DNA of 64,000 nt, taken from Azorinus chamasolen (taxonomy: Eukaryota > Mollusca > Bivalvia > Cardiida > Solecurtidae). Location: positions 10,905,815 through 10,969,814 of the forward strand of contig OY755242.1 in NCBI GenBank assembly GCA_963576725.1. The letters are read 5' to 3'. Positions within the stretch are counted from its first letter, which is position 1. Each line of letters begins with the position of its first letter. Below the pieces are notes generated by a model. That model did no database searches, was not told the DNA's origin, and was given only the letters and a program-made list of their open reading frames with translations. A program made the position numbers and the translations under genes. Shown here in pieces: positions 47,767 through 57,245 of the stretch.

Positions 47767-48649
47767 ATCCGGAGCGGTTTTTGGCCTTGGTTGGCTTGCC
47801 AAGCCGAAGGCCATAGTAGTCATGCCATAATTTCAACCTCTACCCAAACATTTCCGAAGAAAACCGAGTAAAAGTGCGATTTACCGCTTGCACAAAATGC
47901 CAATACGCTTAAGCAAATAGATCGGTGAAGTTCCAATTTGTTTAGGCTTCAACATTTAAAGTTTGTTAACATTTACTAATAAAACTTGGTAAAAATGCGA
48001 TTCTAAGAGTGAAAAAACAATGAGTGGGAGTTTGGCATATAAATGCGTTATTTCATACCTACATATTTCTACGCACAGCATAGTGCACATATATAATGCG
48101 AAATTGTACGGAAATGTCCGATTACTTTCAGTAAAGCTTGGTTGAATTGAACGAAATTTATGGAGAGCAATAGATAACGCTAAATGCTATTCATTCCATC
48201 TATAGATATTGTTGAGTATTTTTGCGGCCCTGTTGGGTACGTTTAACTCACACCCCTTCCCCAGACTGTTTTTAGAACCAACCTCAGTCAAGAAAACCTG
48301 TAGTATATCGCTAGGTAAGCGATTTTATGTAGTTCTGCATAAACAGGATTATCTCCCTTTTTGACTGTTAGTAATAATTAGTTCTGTATCAAAGTAATTT
48401 CACTTTTAAACTTAATTTTGTTAGTTTAATACCTTATACAAATTAATCATTTGTATATATTCGAACGTGTGAAGCGGTTGGTCAATCGAAATAGTTAATA
48501 TGAATAAAAAACTGCTAATATGCTAATTTACTGAACTTACTCAGATTAATGAAAACTATATACAAATGCTTAGACTGGCGCATGCATCGACGATCGCTTC
48601 TGGTTATTTTGAGGTAGAAAGCTGTCTTGTAAGTATAGGGCATCGCCAA
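47767..48649. other. Intergenic, nothing recognised
   Basis: AT-rich. A short imperfect dyad (GGCCTTGGTTGGCTTGCCAA, GCCGAAGGCC) lies at 47782-47813. No ORF, exon motif or known repeat is visible. Confidence 0.5.
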
Positions 48650-48756
48650 GCATCCTGAAAACGTTTCTGAATTAATCTATCGAAAAGGAGCAGTAACCAT
48701 ACAAAAGAAGATTTTTAGAATTGTTCAAAAAGGCGCCAGTAGGAGAGAATTAGTTA
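48650..48756 (-). mobile_element. Family D-like fragment
   Basis: AATCTATCGAAAAGGAGCAG, AAAAAGGCGCCAGTAGGAGA, GAATTAGTTAA. The hairpin half is missing. Confidence 0.5.
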
Positions 48757-48829
48757 ATTAAACCAAAGGAACTGTCCAACAAGTGTACATATGTTAGAAC
48801 GTCAGTCAGTCTGATTTTACTTTGTCCAC

Positions 48830-49235
48830 GCGGTTTCTCCAAAATCTTTGGTCAGATTTTCATCGAAACTGTATAGGATTAATCAGCACCGTGCCTATTC
48901 ATGTTCAAGTTTGATTTGTTACATGAACAATGTTGTCCGCGCTGTTTCTGGTAAACGTTTGGTCATATTTACATGAAACTTCAAGATATTGATTAGCACC
49001 ATGCCTAGTTGTGCATATCTTTTTCCTGTCCCGGCTCGATGAGTTATGGGACTTTGAATGATTTACATGGAAAATTTTGTCTCTGCGGTTTCTCCAAGTT
49101 CTTTGATAGGATTTTCCTGAAACTTCATAGGATTGATCAGCGCCATGCCTAGTTGTGTATATATTATTCCTGTTCCGGTTCAATGATATTCTGCAGAGTT
49201 ATTGGACTTTGTATTGTTTACATGGAAAATCAAAC
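48830..49235 (-). repeat. Mollusc-type dispersed tandem repeat, three units
   Basis: AGCACCATGCCTAGTTGTGC-like anchors at 48885, 48995 and 49138; each unit also has GATTTTCATCGAAACT-type and GTTATGGGACTTTG blocks. I recall this type from mollusc genomes but cannot search. Confidence 0.6.
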
Positions 49236-49361
49236 CCCAAAACTTCTTGAACACACGATAAACCCTTCTTATGCCCAGGCCTACAGCGCCTGCGGCGCTT
49301 TGATTGAATTGCCCTGTTGTATGGACTCACCCTTTCCCTGTTAAAATATAGACATCATGAA

Positions 49362-49553
49362 AACAGTAGAATCTGTCAATAAGAGGTCTAATTTTGGGTC
49401 CCTAAGGCAGGTAGTAGCCTAATGTAGGTTATAAGTAATGCAGAAAGTTCCAACAGGAGCTTTCAGCATTATGTTTGCCCTGCATTAAGTAATCACCTGT
49501 TTTTAAAATTCCTATGTTCAATAATGACCGGCAGTCTACGACATATTCTACTG
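49362..49553. mobile_element. Family E element
   Basis: CAGTAGAATCTGTCAATAAG, GGCAGGTAGTAGCCTAATGT, TCCAACAGGAGCTTTCAGCA, CTACGACATATTCTACTG-TA. Confidence 0.75.
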
Positions 49554-49599
49554 TATTACTTAGCTGAGAATTTATACTGGGGATAGGTAAACAGGATTT

Positions 49600-49738
49600 C
49601 TTGGTATTAGTAGAAAGCGTAGAGCCAGATCAGATATATTATAATTCTATAAACAAACAAACAAGACACTGATTAGGCAAGTTAGTACAAGTTATGCAAA
49701 GGCGTAAAAAGACGTTTATATGAAGGAAAGGGCTAAAC
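49600..49738 (-). mobile_element. Family C fragment, reverse
   Basis: AGAGCCAGATCAGAT, AGGCGTAAAAAGACGTTTAT, ATGAAGGAAAGGGCTAAA. Family I remnant at 49850-49930 (ACAATTTGGATGCTAGTG, CTGGATCCAAAATATTTG). Confidence 0.5.
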
Positions 49739-50063
49739 CCATCCCTCGTATTGTCGCCTTTAACACCATTTTTTTAACGTTTTTTGTCTTGCAATTGAGA
49801 TTTATGAGCTGGATGTCTTACATTATATTTCGATGTCGTATTCAAAGTACAAAACAATTTGGATGCTAGTGAAAGATAGATTTACTAGTCGTCGGATCTG
49901 GATCCAAAATATTTGAAATGTAACCATGCAGCCGAACTTTATTTGGCGCCAAAATGGTTACATGCAGACACAATTAATGGTCCTTAATGTTCCTTAATCT
50001 GTGTTCTGCTCTAGTTTTACTTACTTCCAGTTTGAGTGCTAATCTACTTCGACTCTAATAAGA

Positions 50064-50312
50064 TTAACCCTTCGTTTGCTATTCACGTCAATATACTTAC
50101 CTGTAAATAGTGAAGACCCAGATGAGACAACTCCTGCCGGAGCTGTCTCATCAGGATCTGCACTATTTACAAGTTGATTGTGCAACCAGTGCACTCCAGA
50201 GCAGTGATTGCACAGCGAAATACTTGTAAACAGTGAAGATAAATGTAATTATAAAACAGGGCATGGGTAAAGAAGGAGAACTGTATTTTAAAATTCAGCA
50301 AGAGAAAGGTTA
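50064..50312 (+). mobile_element. Family A element, copy 8
   Basis: TTAACCCTTCGTTTGCTATT to AAGAGAAAGGTTAG. Core GACAACTCCTGCCGGAGCTG. Confidence 0.85.
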
Positions 50313-50459
50313 GCACCGGGATACTCGACCTCTCATCCGGGTCAAGAAATTTTTAAATGACAGACAGGCATATTTATGCTATATTTTATATAACGGCATA
50401 ATTATACAGAACATAACGTTTTGAAATTGGTAATAACTGTAGAGTAATGTCTATTATGA

Positions 50460-50560
50460 ATTCATGAGCAAACAGAGCTCCTATATGCGCCATGTGATCT
50501 GTTTCTATTATGCTTGCAAAGGCGCGAAATGATGTGTATATGAAAGACAGGCTTTACTTG
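50460..50560 (-). mobile_element. Family F fragment, reverse
   Basis: TCATGAGCAAACAGAGCTCC, TATATGCGCCATGTGATC, TGCTTGCAAAGGCGCGAAAT. Half the core is lost. Confidence 0.5.
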
Positions 50561-50618
50561 ACTGAAATGGTAGAATTTAGAAATAAATCAAACTATCCTA
50601 ATGGGAGACGTCGTCTCA

Positions 50619-50833
50619 TTAACCCTTTCGCTGCCAAACTTTGTCGTCTGCTAACTTTGTCGTCTGCTACAAATTTTCATTATTTTGATTTTCTTCATTT
50701 TTGTTTCAAAAAACATAATAACAGTAACAAACAGTTTGGATCCTGATGAGACGCCGAGTTACTCGGCGTCTCATCTGGATCCAAACTGTTTGCAAAGGTA
50801 TCACAGATCCGGCATTGACAGCGAAAGGGTTAA
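50619..50833 (-). mobile_element. Family B element, complete, reverse
   Basis: TTAACCCTTTCGCTGCCAAA to GACAGCGAAAGGGTTAA. Core GAGACGCCGAGTTACTCGGC, arms GGATCCTGAT and ATCTGGATCC. Confidence 0.88.
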
Positions 50834-51030
50834 AAGTCTAAACAAAATATGACAGTCTAACTGATGGGACTTCAAGTTACATACCATGCGGTATTTGTTT
50901 TGCACTCGCATCGTAATTACCATAATAGTCTAGAAGTGATCGATATAATTCTTAGCCTTACGTAACATCCGAGTCTCGCTGATATTACTCGAACTGTACT
51001 CTGAATGTCTACTAGATCGCCACTCGGAAG

Positions 51031-51391
51031 CACAGGTGCCCTTCGCATGCCATGCCTTAACAACAACAACAACAACAACTCCATTACAAATACATTAATT
51101 TTCTAATCACATGTCATAAGTATCGAAAACATACCAAAATATAGTTTTCTGAACCCCTGAAAAAAAGAAAAAAAGAAAAATGTTTTTTTTTCGCGAACAC
51201 CCCTCCTCTATATAATAAGTGAAAAGTATTAAACTGGGGCGGAAATCTGATTATTATATTGAGCAGGGGTGTTCACGAAAAAAATCTCTTTTTTGTTATT
51301 TCATAGATACTTGTGGCATGTGATTAAAAATAATGTACTTGTGATGGAGCTGTTGTCGTTGTTGAGACATAGCATGCGAAGTGCACCTGTG
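51031..51391. mobile_element. Foldback element with long inverted arms, 361 bp
   Basis: CACAGGTGCCCTTCGCATGC at the left, GCATGCGAAGTGCACCTGTG at the right. (AAC)n at 51061 pairs with GTTGTCGTTGTTG; ATCACATGTCATAAGTATC pairs with GATACTTGTGGCATGTGAT; inner CGCGAACACCCCT pairs with AGGGGTGTTCACG. No ORF. Confidence 0.8.
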
Positions 51392-51483
51392 GTCGGATGT
51401 CCTCGTATAATTCCGGCAAGTCGATTTCGCATCGCGCGTTTAAAGTAAAGGATAATGTCGCACTCAGGGTTACATGCCACAAC

Positions 51484-51734
51484 TTAACCCTTCTCTTGCT
51501 GAATTTTAAAATACATTTCTCCTTCTTTACCCATGCCCTGTTGTATAATTACATATATCGTCACTGTGTACAAGTACTTTGCTGTGCAAACACTGCTGTG
51601 GAGTGCACTTGTTGCACAATCAACTTGTAAATAGTGCAGACCCTTATGAGACAGCTCCTGCAGGAGCTGTCTCATCTGGGTCTTCACTATTTACAGGTAG
51701 ATTTTTTTCACGCGAATAACAAGCGAATGGTTAA
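51484..51734 (-). mobile_element. Family A element, copy 9
   Basis: TTAACCCTTCTCTTGCTGAA to ACAAGCGAATGGTTAA. Core GACAGCTCCTGCAGGAGCTG. Confidence 0.87.
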
Positions 51735-51805
51735 GAATTGTCACGTATGCCACCATATGCTATGTTCTATACGTACTCGCTATTCTATATAACATTCCAA
51801 AGCGA

Positions 51806-52062
51806 TTTAACCCTTTCCCTGTTTTATATTTAATGTAAGGCATAGTGGATATTTATTAGTTGATTTTTTATAATGGCATATGTACACGCCACCATTCTTT
51901 ATAAGCCACCATTCTTCTATTGAACATGGGAGTCTTAAAAACCAGGTGGTTGCTTAGTGCAGGGCAAACGTAATGCAGAAAGCTCCTCTAAGAACACTTG
52001 CCTTGCAGATTCATGGTTAAACCTTGTTTTGGTGGCCGTTTAAGACAGGTTCTACTGTATAT
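51806..52062. mobile_element. Family C right-end fragment followed by a family E fragment
   Basis: TTAACCCTTTCCCTGTTTTA at 51808, then E blocks ACCAGGTGGTTGCTTAGTGC, AGAAAGCTCCTCTAAGAAC and TTTAAGACAGGTTCTACTG-TA. A hairpin core remnant lies at 52065-52130 (CTTCTATAGGAGCCGTCTGA). Confidence 0.6.
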
Positions 52063-52139
52063 CATAGGAAAACAAGGCAGAGCCTGGTCAGCAGGCTTCT
52101 ATAGGAGCCGTCTGATCTGGGTCTATACTCCACCATAAG

Positions 52140-52584
52140 AAGTATAGCAGACAAACGATACGTTTCAGCAGGCGACGCTACATAACAGTTGTCAAAATTG
52201 CGGGATGCTTGTAAAGACAATAATATAGTTTTGAGGTCATCATAGAAATGTTAGGTTAGTTCGATTTACCATTTAAACTCGGCTATTCCGAAAAGGTTCG
52301 GTATTGCGACTTAATACTCGGAACAAACAGTAGCCAAGCGCCCATACCAGGCGACACATCGATGTGGGTCCCTAGTGCTTAATCGCACTTCCGTGCCTTT
52401 TCCGGAATAAAAGTTCCGAGTTAAATAATTATTATAGTTCTAATCAACTATCGAATGTATGGTTATTTTATTACGAAATCGACGTGCTTACAAGTAATCA
52501 GCCAATGTTATGACACTTCTTACATGTCGTCTGCTGCAACATATTCTTTGCAGCTCGTCATTTTATTATTCATATATTTTTATA
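52140..52584. other. Intergenic, nothing recognised
   Basis: AT-rich. A CGCCCATACCAGGCGACAC patch and short dyads near 52320-52430 (AATACTCGGAAC / GTTCCGAGTTAA) hint at another decayed foldback element, not resolved. Confidence 0.35.
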
Positions 52585-52840
52585 TTAACCCAGTCCATCC
52601 TAGACTATCATTAGACCCTACCTCATTGAATTAATATATGGAAAGGGAGTTTAACTAGAGAAATGGAGAAAATAAGAACTTTGTAGTTTGAAACCATTGA
52701 GATATTACGTTGTATTACATAATTTATATATACTTTATCACACGACACGACACTTTATCACACGACACTTTATCACAATGGTTTCAAACCATGACTTTCA
52801 CAGAGGCGTCAAAAGGCGCCAATATGAGGGAATGGGTTAA
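52585..52840 (-). mobile_element. Family D element, reverse, core replaced by a tandem
   Basis: TTAACCCAGTCCATCCTAGA to AGGGAATGGGTTAA. The outer stem TTGAAACCATTGAGAT / ATCACAATGGTTTCAAA remains, but the middle is CACTTTATCACACGACA repeated about three times. Confidence 0.75.
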
Positions 52841-52866
52841 ATATACATAAGGTAACGGGTAAACGG

Positions 52867-53095
52867 TTAACCCATTTCCTCATATTGACGACTTTTGACG
52901 ACTCTGTAAAAGTCAATTTGTGAAACCATTGTGATAAATAGAGCATTTGTCCTATAGGAGCAAATGCTCTATTTATCACGGTGATTTCAAACTTACAAAT
53001 TTCTAAAAGTTTCCTTTTCTCTAGTTAAAGTTCCTTTTTGGTAGATTTATTCAAAGATGTTGTATCTAAAAATAGCATATGAGGTAATGGGTTAA
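52867..53095 (+). mobile_element. Family D element, complete
   Basis: TTAACCCATTTCCTCATATT to GAGGTAATGGGTTAA. Stem around TTTGTCCTATAGGAGCAAAT. Confidence 0.87.
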
Positions 53096-53409
53096 ATGAT
53101 ATCGATATCATACTCCTCTACAACAAGTCGCATTATTGGTCTACAAAACAGGTAACAGCTTAATCATGCAAATATCTCCCCGGGGAGAAAGCTCCTTTGT
53201 ATAAGATAAACGTATATAAATTATGTAATCCAACGTGATACCATTAGATCTGCGAATAGACTGATACAATTCCGGACTATTTTACCCTTAGCGCCATGAA
53301 TAGTCATGTAACCAATAATGATATCATGGATATTAATTATCTTTATTAAAGTTTTATAGAGCCATATGAACACGTAATGGTTTGGTTATGGAAGAAACTG
53401 TGATCAGAT

Positions 53410-53515
53410 TTTTATCATTCCGTGAGCAAATAGAGCAGACCCTGGTCAGACTAATATGACAGAGTCGTCTGATCAGTGTATTTGTTTGCAAACACGTATA
53501 TATATGCTGTTAAAA
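53410..53515 (-). mobile_element. Family F fragment, reverse
   Basis: GTGAGCAAATAGAGCAGACC, GTCGTCTGATCAGTG, TTGCAAACACGTATATATAT. Confidence 0.5.
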
Positions 53516-53519
53516 AGTG

Positions 53520-54190
53520 ATAGGAAACTGACAAAAACAAGGTAGGTAAAGGTCACGTGATTCATCTCCGTCAAAACTGATTGGAAGCTGTTATTATATC
53601 AATAAGTTTTAATGGGCTGATCAAGTGGTAAACTAGTCAAATTCTGGTTGGTGGCTAGAAATACCAGGTAACGTGCATGAAAACGTTCAGCCACCCGCTT
53701 CACATAAGGAACTACGTTATGCTGTTTGAAACATATTACAAACATGTTGGATCAAAGATATTCACCAACAAAATCCCAAATGATTATGTACCATGGGGAA
53801 ATAGATATCTTGCACCTTTCTTTTTGGCATAGCTAAAGTAGTTCAGTCTGCTTTGAGCGTATTTTCTACGGTAAACAACCCACAATGCATCACTGCAACC
53901 AAAATGGCGGACGTCCTGCTGTAAGATCTCACACACTAGGCCCTGGAATCTAGTGCATTTCAGCAAAAAAATATAACGATTATGTTCCTAATCAAGTAAG
54001 AAAATATATAATTTTCTACCAAATAAAACTTGAATGGCAACACGATGCACGGTGCATTTCGTGGTATTATATTTCGGTTCAGATGTCGACGTACATGAAT
54101 GCATCGCGGATGCTACAATATTCATGAAGTGGTCATCTGCAGAGATATTCATTAGAGAAAGATTTAACAAAAGCAATAGTTGATATAGCT
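53520..54190. other. Intergenic, nothing recognised
   Basis: No repeat family, exon motif or RNA gene recognised; short open frames on the minus strand look random. Confidence 0.4.
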
Positions 54191-54194
54191 TCTA

Positions 54195-54460
54195 CTTGTT
54201 TGTAGCTCCACAATTCCCATATACCTAGAGTAGCTTTCGGCATAACTTTCACCCTACATTAAGTTGCCACCTGTGTTTACGATCAATAATGGCACCTATC
54301 TGAGTATTCGAATAATCCAGTTTTCCCTGTATGCTGGTCCGGAGGCCAAAAACAGTAGCAGCAAAGCTCATTGTCTAGACCATTAAGTCTTTACTCCATA
54401 AATAAGCATTTTCACACATTTACAAACAGAGCAGACCCAGTAAAGGTTTTAGTGCTAGTC
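54195..54460. mobile_element. Family E and family F fragments
   Basis: E: GCATAACTTTCACCCTACAT, TAAGTTGCCACCTG at 54238-54273. F: TTAAGTCTTTACTCCATAAA, CACATTTACAAACAGAGCAG at 54381-54432. 54460-55157 has only a family I start (CTCTTATCCCGCTACCCGAG) at 54730. Confidence 0.5.
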
Positions 54461-55157
54461 TCTACAATAAATGCATTGTAATTTAATAACTCATAATACA
54501 TGGTGTTGTTTATGTTTAATTATTCTTCTGAAACGTATAACTTTAAAACTTATATTAACCCATGTGATACAAACTAAACAGTTTGTAGATACATGTAGTG
54601 TTTTGTACAGCAAAATATTATCTGCCTATTTTTTAACTATTACGAAATTAAATCCCGACCCGAATACTAATAGCATAAATTACGCTGTCAACTATCTAAA
54701 ATATCGGCATTTATAAACTTAATAGCTCAACTCTTATCCCGCTACCCGAGATTTGACTCTCATTTGCAAATATCTCAAATACAAAGGTATACCAAATGAA
54801 AAGTAAATTCAATCAGTTGGATTGCTTTGGAACTCTTCTTGTACATGTACTTTAAGTGAGATATAGTGTGTCTATGAATTTCATACTTAGATTGATATCT
54901 AAAGACGGATTTGATGGATATTTTCCCTTAGATAGTTCAATAAGTTATAGTCAAGAAAGTCAAAGAAATAAATGTAATAACTAGAGCAAAGAGATCACCG
55001 ATAAAGTGAGAGGAAGTGAATTAGTAGAACCTACAGCTTTTGAAAGAGTTTTCAAGGGAAATTACCGTACAAGATCACTCATACTATGTTCTAACGCGTT
55101 TGATCGAATCGGAACTACCCCAAATAGCGTCAAATACAAGTTTGAGTGGTATCATGT

Positions 55158-55383
55158 TTAACCCTTTTCTGCATATAAATGTGTTTTTTCACGCATCTGC
55201 AAATGGAGTAAGCAAATATCAGACGGCCCCTGTCTGCTCTGTTTGTTAACGGACTTTGAAATATCTAGTTCTTTACTTTCTAAAATGGCTACAATTTTCC
55301 ATCTTTCATGTTTCGTTACAGTATTTTGTCGATGAATATTCAGTATCAAAAATGGAATAAACAAAGAACAATGAAAGGGTTAA
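55158..55383 (+). mobile_element. Family C element with a deleted core
   Basis: TTAACCCTTTTCTGCATATA to CAATGAAAGGGTTAA. The hairpin return arm is missing. Confidence 0.8.
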
Positions 55384-55489
55384 CATTGAGATAAGGGTGA
55401 ATGTATTACACTAAACCCTTTTCACACTTTTAACTATGCTAAAACTCTGATGTACAACACGTTTACTAACCTCGGATCCTTCGAAACAT

Positions 55490-55734
55490 TTAACCCTTCG
55501 CTTGCTATTCACGTCAATATACCTACCTGTAAATAGTGAAGACCCAGATGAGACAGCTCCTGCAGGAGCTGTCTCATCAAGGTCTGCACTATTTACAAGT
55601 TGGTTGTGCAACCAGTGCACTCCACATGATTGATTGCACAGCGAATATATACAGTTAAGATACATGTAATTATACAACAGGGCATGGGTAAAGAAGGATA
55701 AATGTATTTTAAAATTCAGGAAGCGAAGGGTTAA
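55490..55734 (+). mobile_element. Family A element, copy 10
   Basis: TTAACCCTTCGCTTGCTATT to GGAAGCGAAGGGTTAA. A decayed family F start (CCCTTACTCCACGGATATGC) follows directly from 55731. Confidence 0.87.
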
Positions 55735-55975
55735 ACCCTTACTCCACGGATATGCCTGTAAGAGGTAATGTCATCATGCATTTTAGCTATATCTTTTATA
55801 ATAACATAATTTATGAGCACGGGAATATTTAACCAAAACCTATTTAACCTATGACCGAAGGGGTCCCTTAAGATCCCTGTACATGTAACAATCAACGTAT
55901 TAACTACAGGGCATATTGGCAAATCGAACAGTTATAAGTATACTGCCATGCTTCTTTATGTCAGATTCTTAATGA

Positions 55976-56150
55976 GTTAACATTGTTTGTTATATAAAAC
56001 TTTTTCGCGCTTTTGCAGAGTAAACCTAGATCAGATAGCTAATGTCGTCTGATCAGGGTCTGCTATATTTGCTTATGAAATTATAATAGATCTCACTCTA
56101 CAAATTCCACCAATACCACTTTCAGCCTATGTAGATACGCTAATATAAAA
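55976..56150 (+). mobile_element. Family F element
   Basis: GTTAACATTGTTTGTTATAT, GAGTAAACCTAGATCAGATA, CGTCTGATCAGGGTCTGCTA, TTTGCTTATGAAATTATAAT. Confidence 0.6.
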
Positions 56151-56156
56151 ATCAAC

Positions 56157-56358
56157 TACAGTAAACCCCCTCTAAACCGGAATTCTAGTCGAGAAGAATT
56201 TAGATACGTTTAGGCAAGTGACTGTTTAATGCACGATGAAAGTCATTCAGAAAGCTTCTAGATTATGCATGTTTTTCACCCTACATTAAGCTGTCCATTG
56301 TCTCCAAGACCAATGTTTATACTAATTTGAACGTCCGGTTCAGAGAGGTTTGACTGTA
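56157..56358. mobile_element. Family E element, near complete
   Basis: TA-CAGTAAACCCCCTCTAAA to CAGAGAGGTTTGACTG-TA. Inner hairpin decayed (AAAGCTTCTAGATTATGC). Confidence 0.83.
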
Positions 56359-56548
56359 GTAGATATTAATGGCATTTTAATTCTTTACATGGGTTTATTT
56401 AGAATAACAAAGAAATGGGGACAGCATGACACAGAGCGAACGTAATGTAATATGGTTGAATTGGACAAATTAAGCTTACACCTGTTCTAAAGACAAATTC
56501 ATATAATTAACTACATTATTGTAATTGTAATTGATTCTACATCTTTTG

Positions 56549-56740
56549 AAAGACAATTATTGTAGACCCAGACACAGAGATCAAGTAGAAGTCATCTGAT
56601 CGGGATCTGTTCTGTCTGCTTATGGAAATATATAAATCTGATTCTACAGTTTCTTCCGAGGGCATATAATCATTTTTTATTCATATATCGTTACCGCACT
56701 TCAACTATGTTTTACATGAATATTTATGAGATAATGGGTC
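56549..56740 (+). mobile_element. Family F element
   Basis: GTAGACCCAGACACAGAGAT, GTCATCTGATCGGGATCTG, CTGCTTATGGAAATATATAA, TACATGAATATTTATGAG, end AATGGGTCAAA. 56740-57130 before gene 2 shows nothing recognised. Confidence 0.65.
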
Positions 56741-57129
56741 AAATGGGTCCATGATTACATACGTAGTATGCTATTTGTTAACCCCCTGTAACATATGTTG
56801 TAGGCTATTGCATGTTTGCTTTCCCTCTCTGTGATTTTCCTGTGCTCAATAGAAACCAATAATTCAGTGAGGCGAAAACCTAATCTAGTTTGTTTGAAAG
56901 TTATGACACCGGGGAGCAAGATTGACATTCATCAGTAATATTCTGTTATGTACATAAAGCAATATGTTGTTATTCAAACTTTGTAATTGAAGGTACATAA
57001 TTGTGGGTATCATGGCACAATCTGTCTCCATTAAAGCTAAAAGGTGTTACTGAATCAGTGCCATGGGATATATTCCGGAACAGAGGTAATCAAATGTTAT
57101 CTATCGAATGTGCGCTTATATCGAGTGGA

Positions 57130-57162
57130 TTTGCAATGTTTCAGGACGCGAACCGATTCGAG
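57130..57162 (+). promoter_or_regulatory. Probable 3' splice site of a 5'-UTR intron of gene 2
   Basis: TTTGCAATGTTTCAG ends at 57144, 18 nt before the ATG. Same layout as gene 1. Confidence 0.5.
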
Positions 57163-57245
57163 ATGAAAACAAAATATGAGTTGCAACTTCTTGGACTTCT
57201 GATATGCATTCTGTGGACTTCCGTAAAAGGAGAAGACGACGAAGT
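57163..57245 (+). CDS. Gene 2 coding exon 1: start and signal peptide
   Basis: ATG at 57163 (MKTKYELQLLGLLICILWTS), hydrophobic leader, likely cleavage after VKG. Donor GTAAGT at 57246, phase 2. An upstream in-frame ATG at 57001 exists, but the AG at 57143-57144 looks like a splice acceptor, so I start at 57163, matching gene 1. Confidence 0.82.

Noticed and set aside
57001..57162. Upstream in-frame ATG at 57001 as the start of gene 2
   Set aside because: The extra 54 residues look random and an acceptor-like TTTCAG lies between. The 57163 start gives a clean signal peptide and aligns with gene 1.
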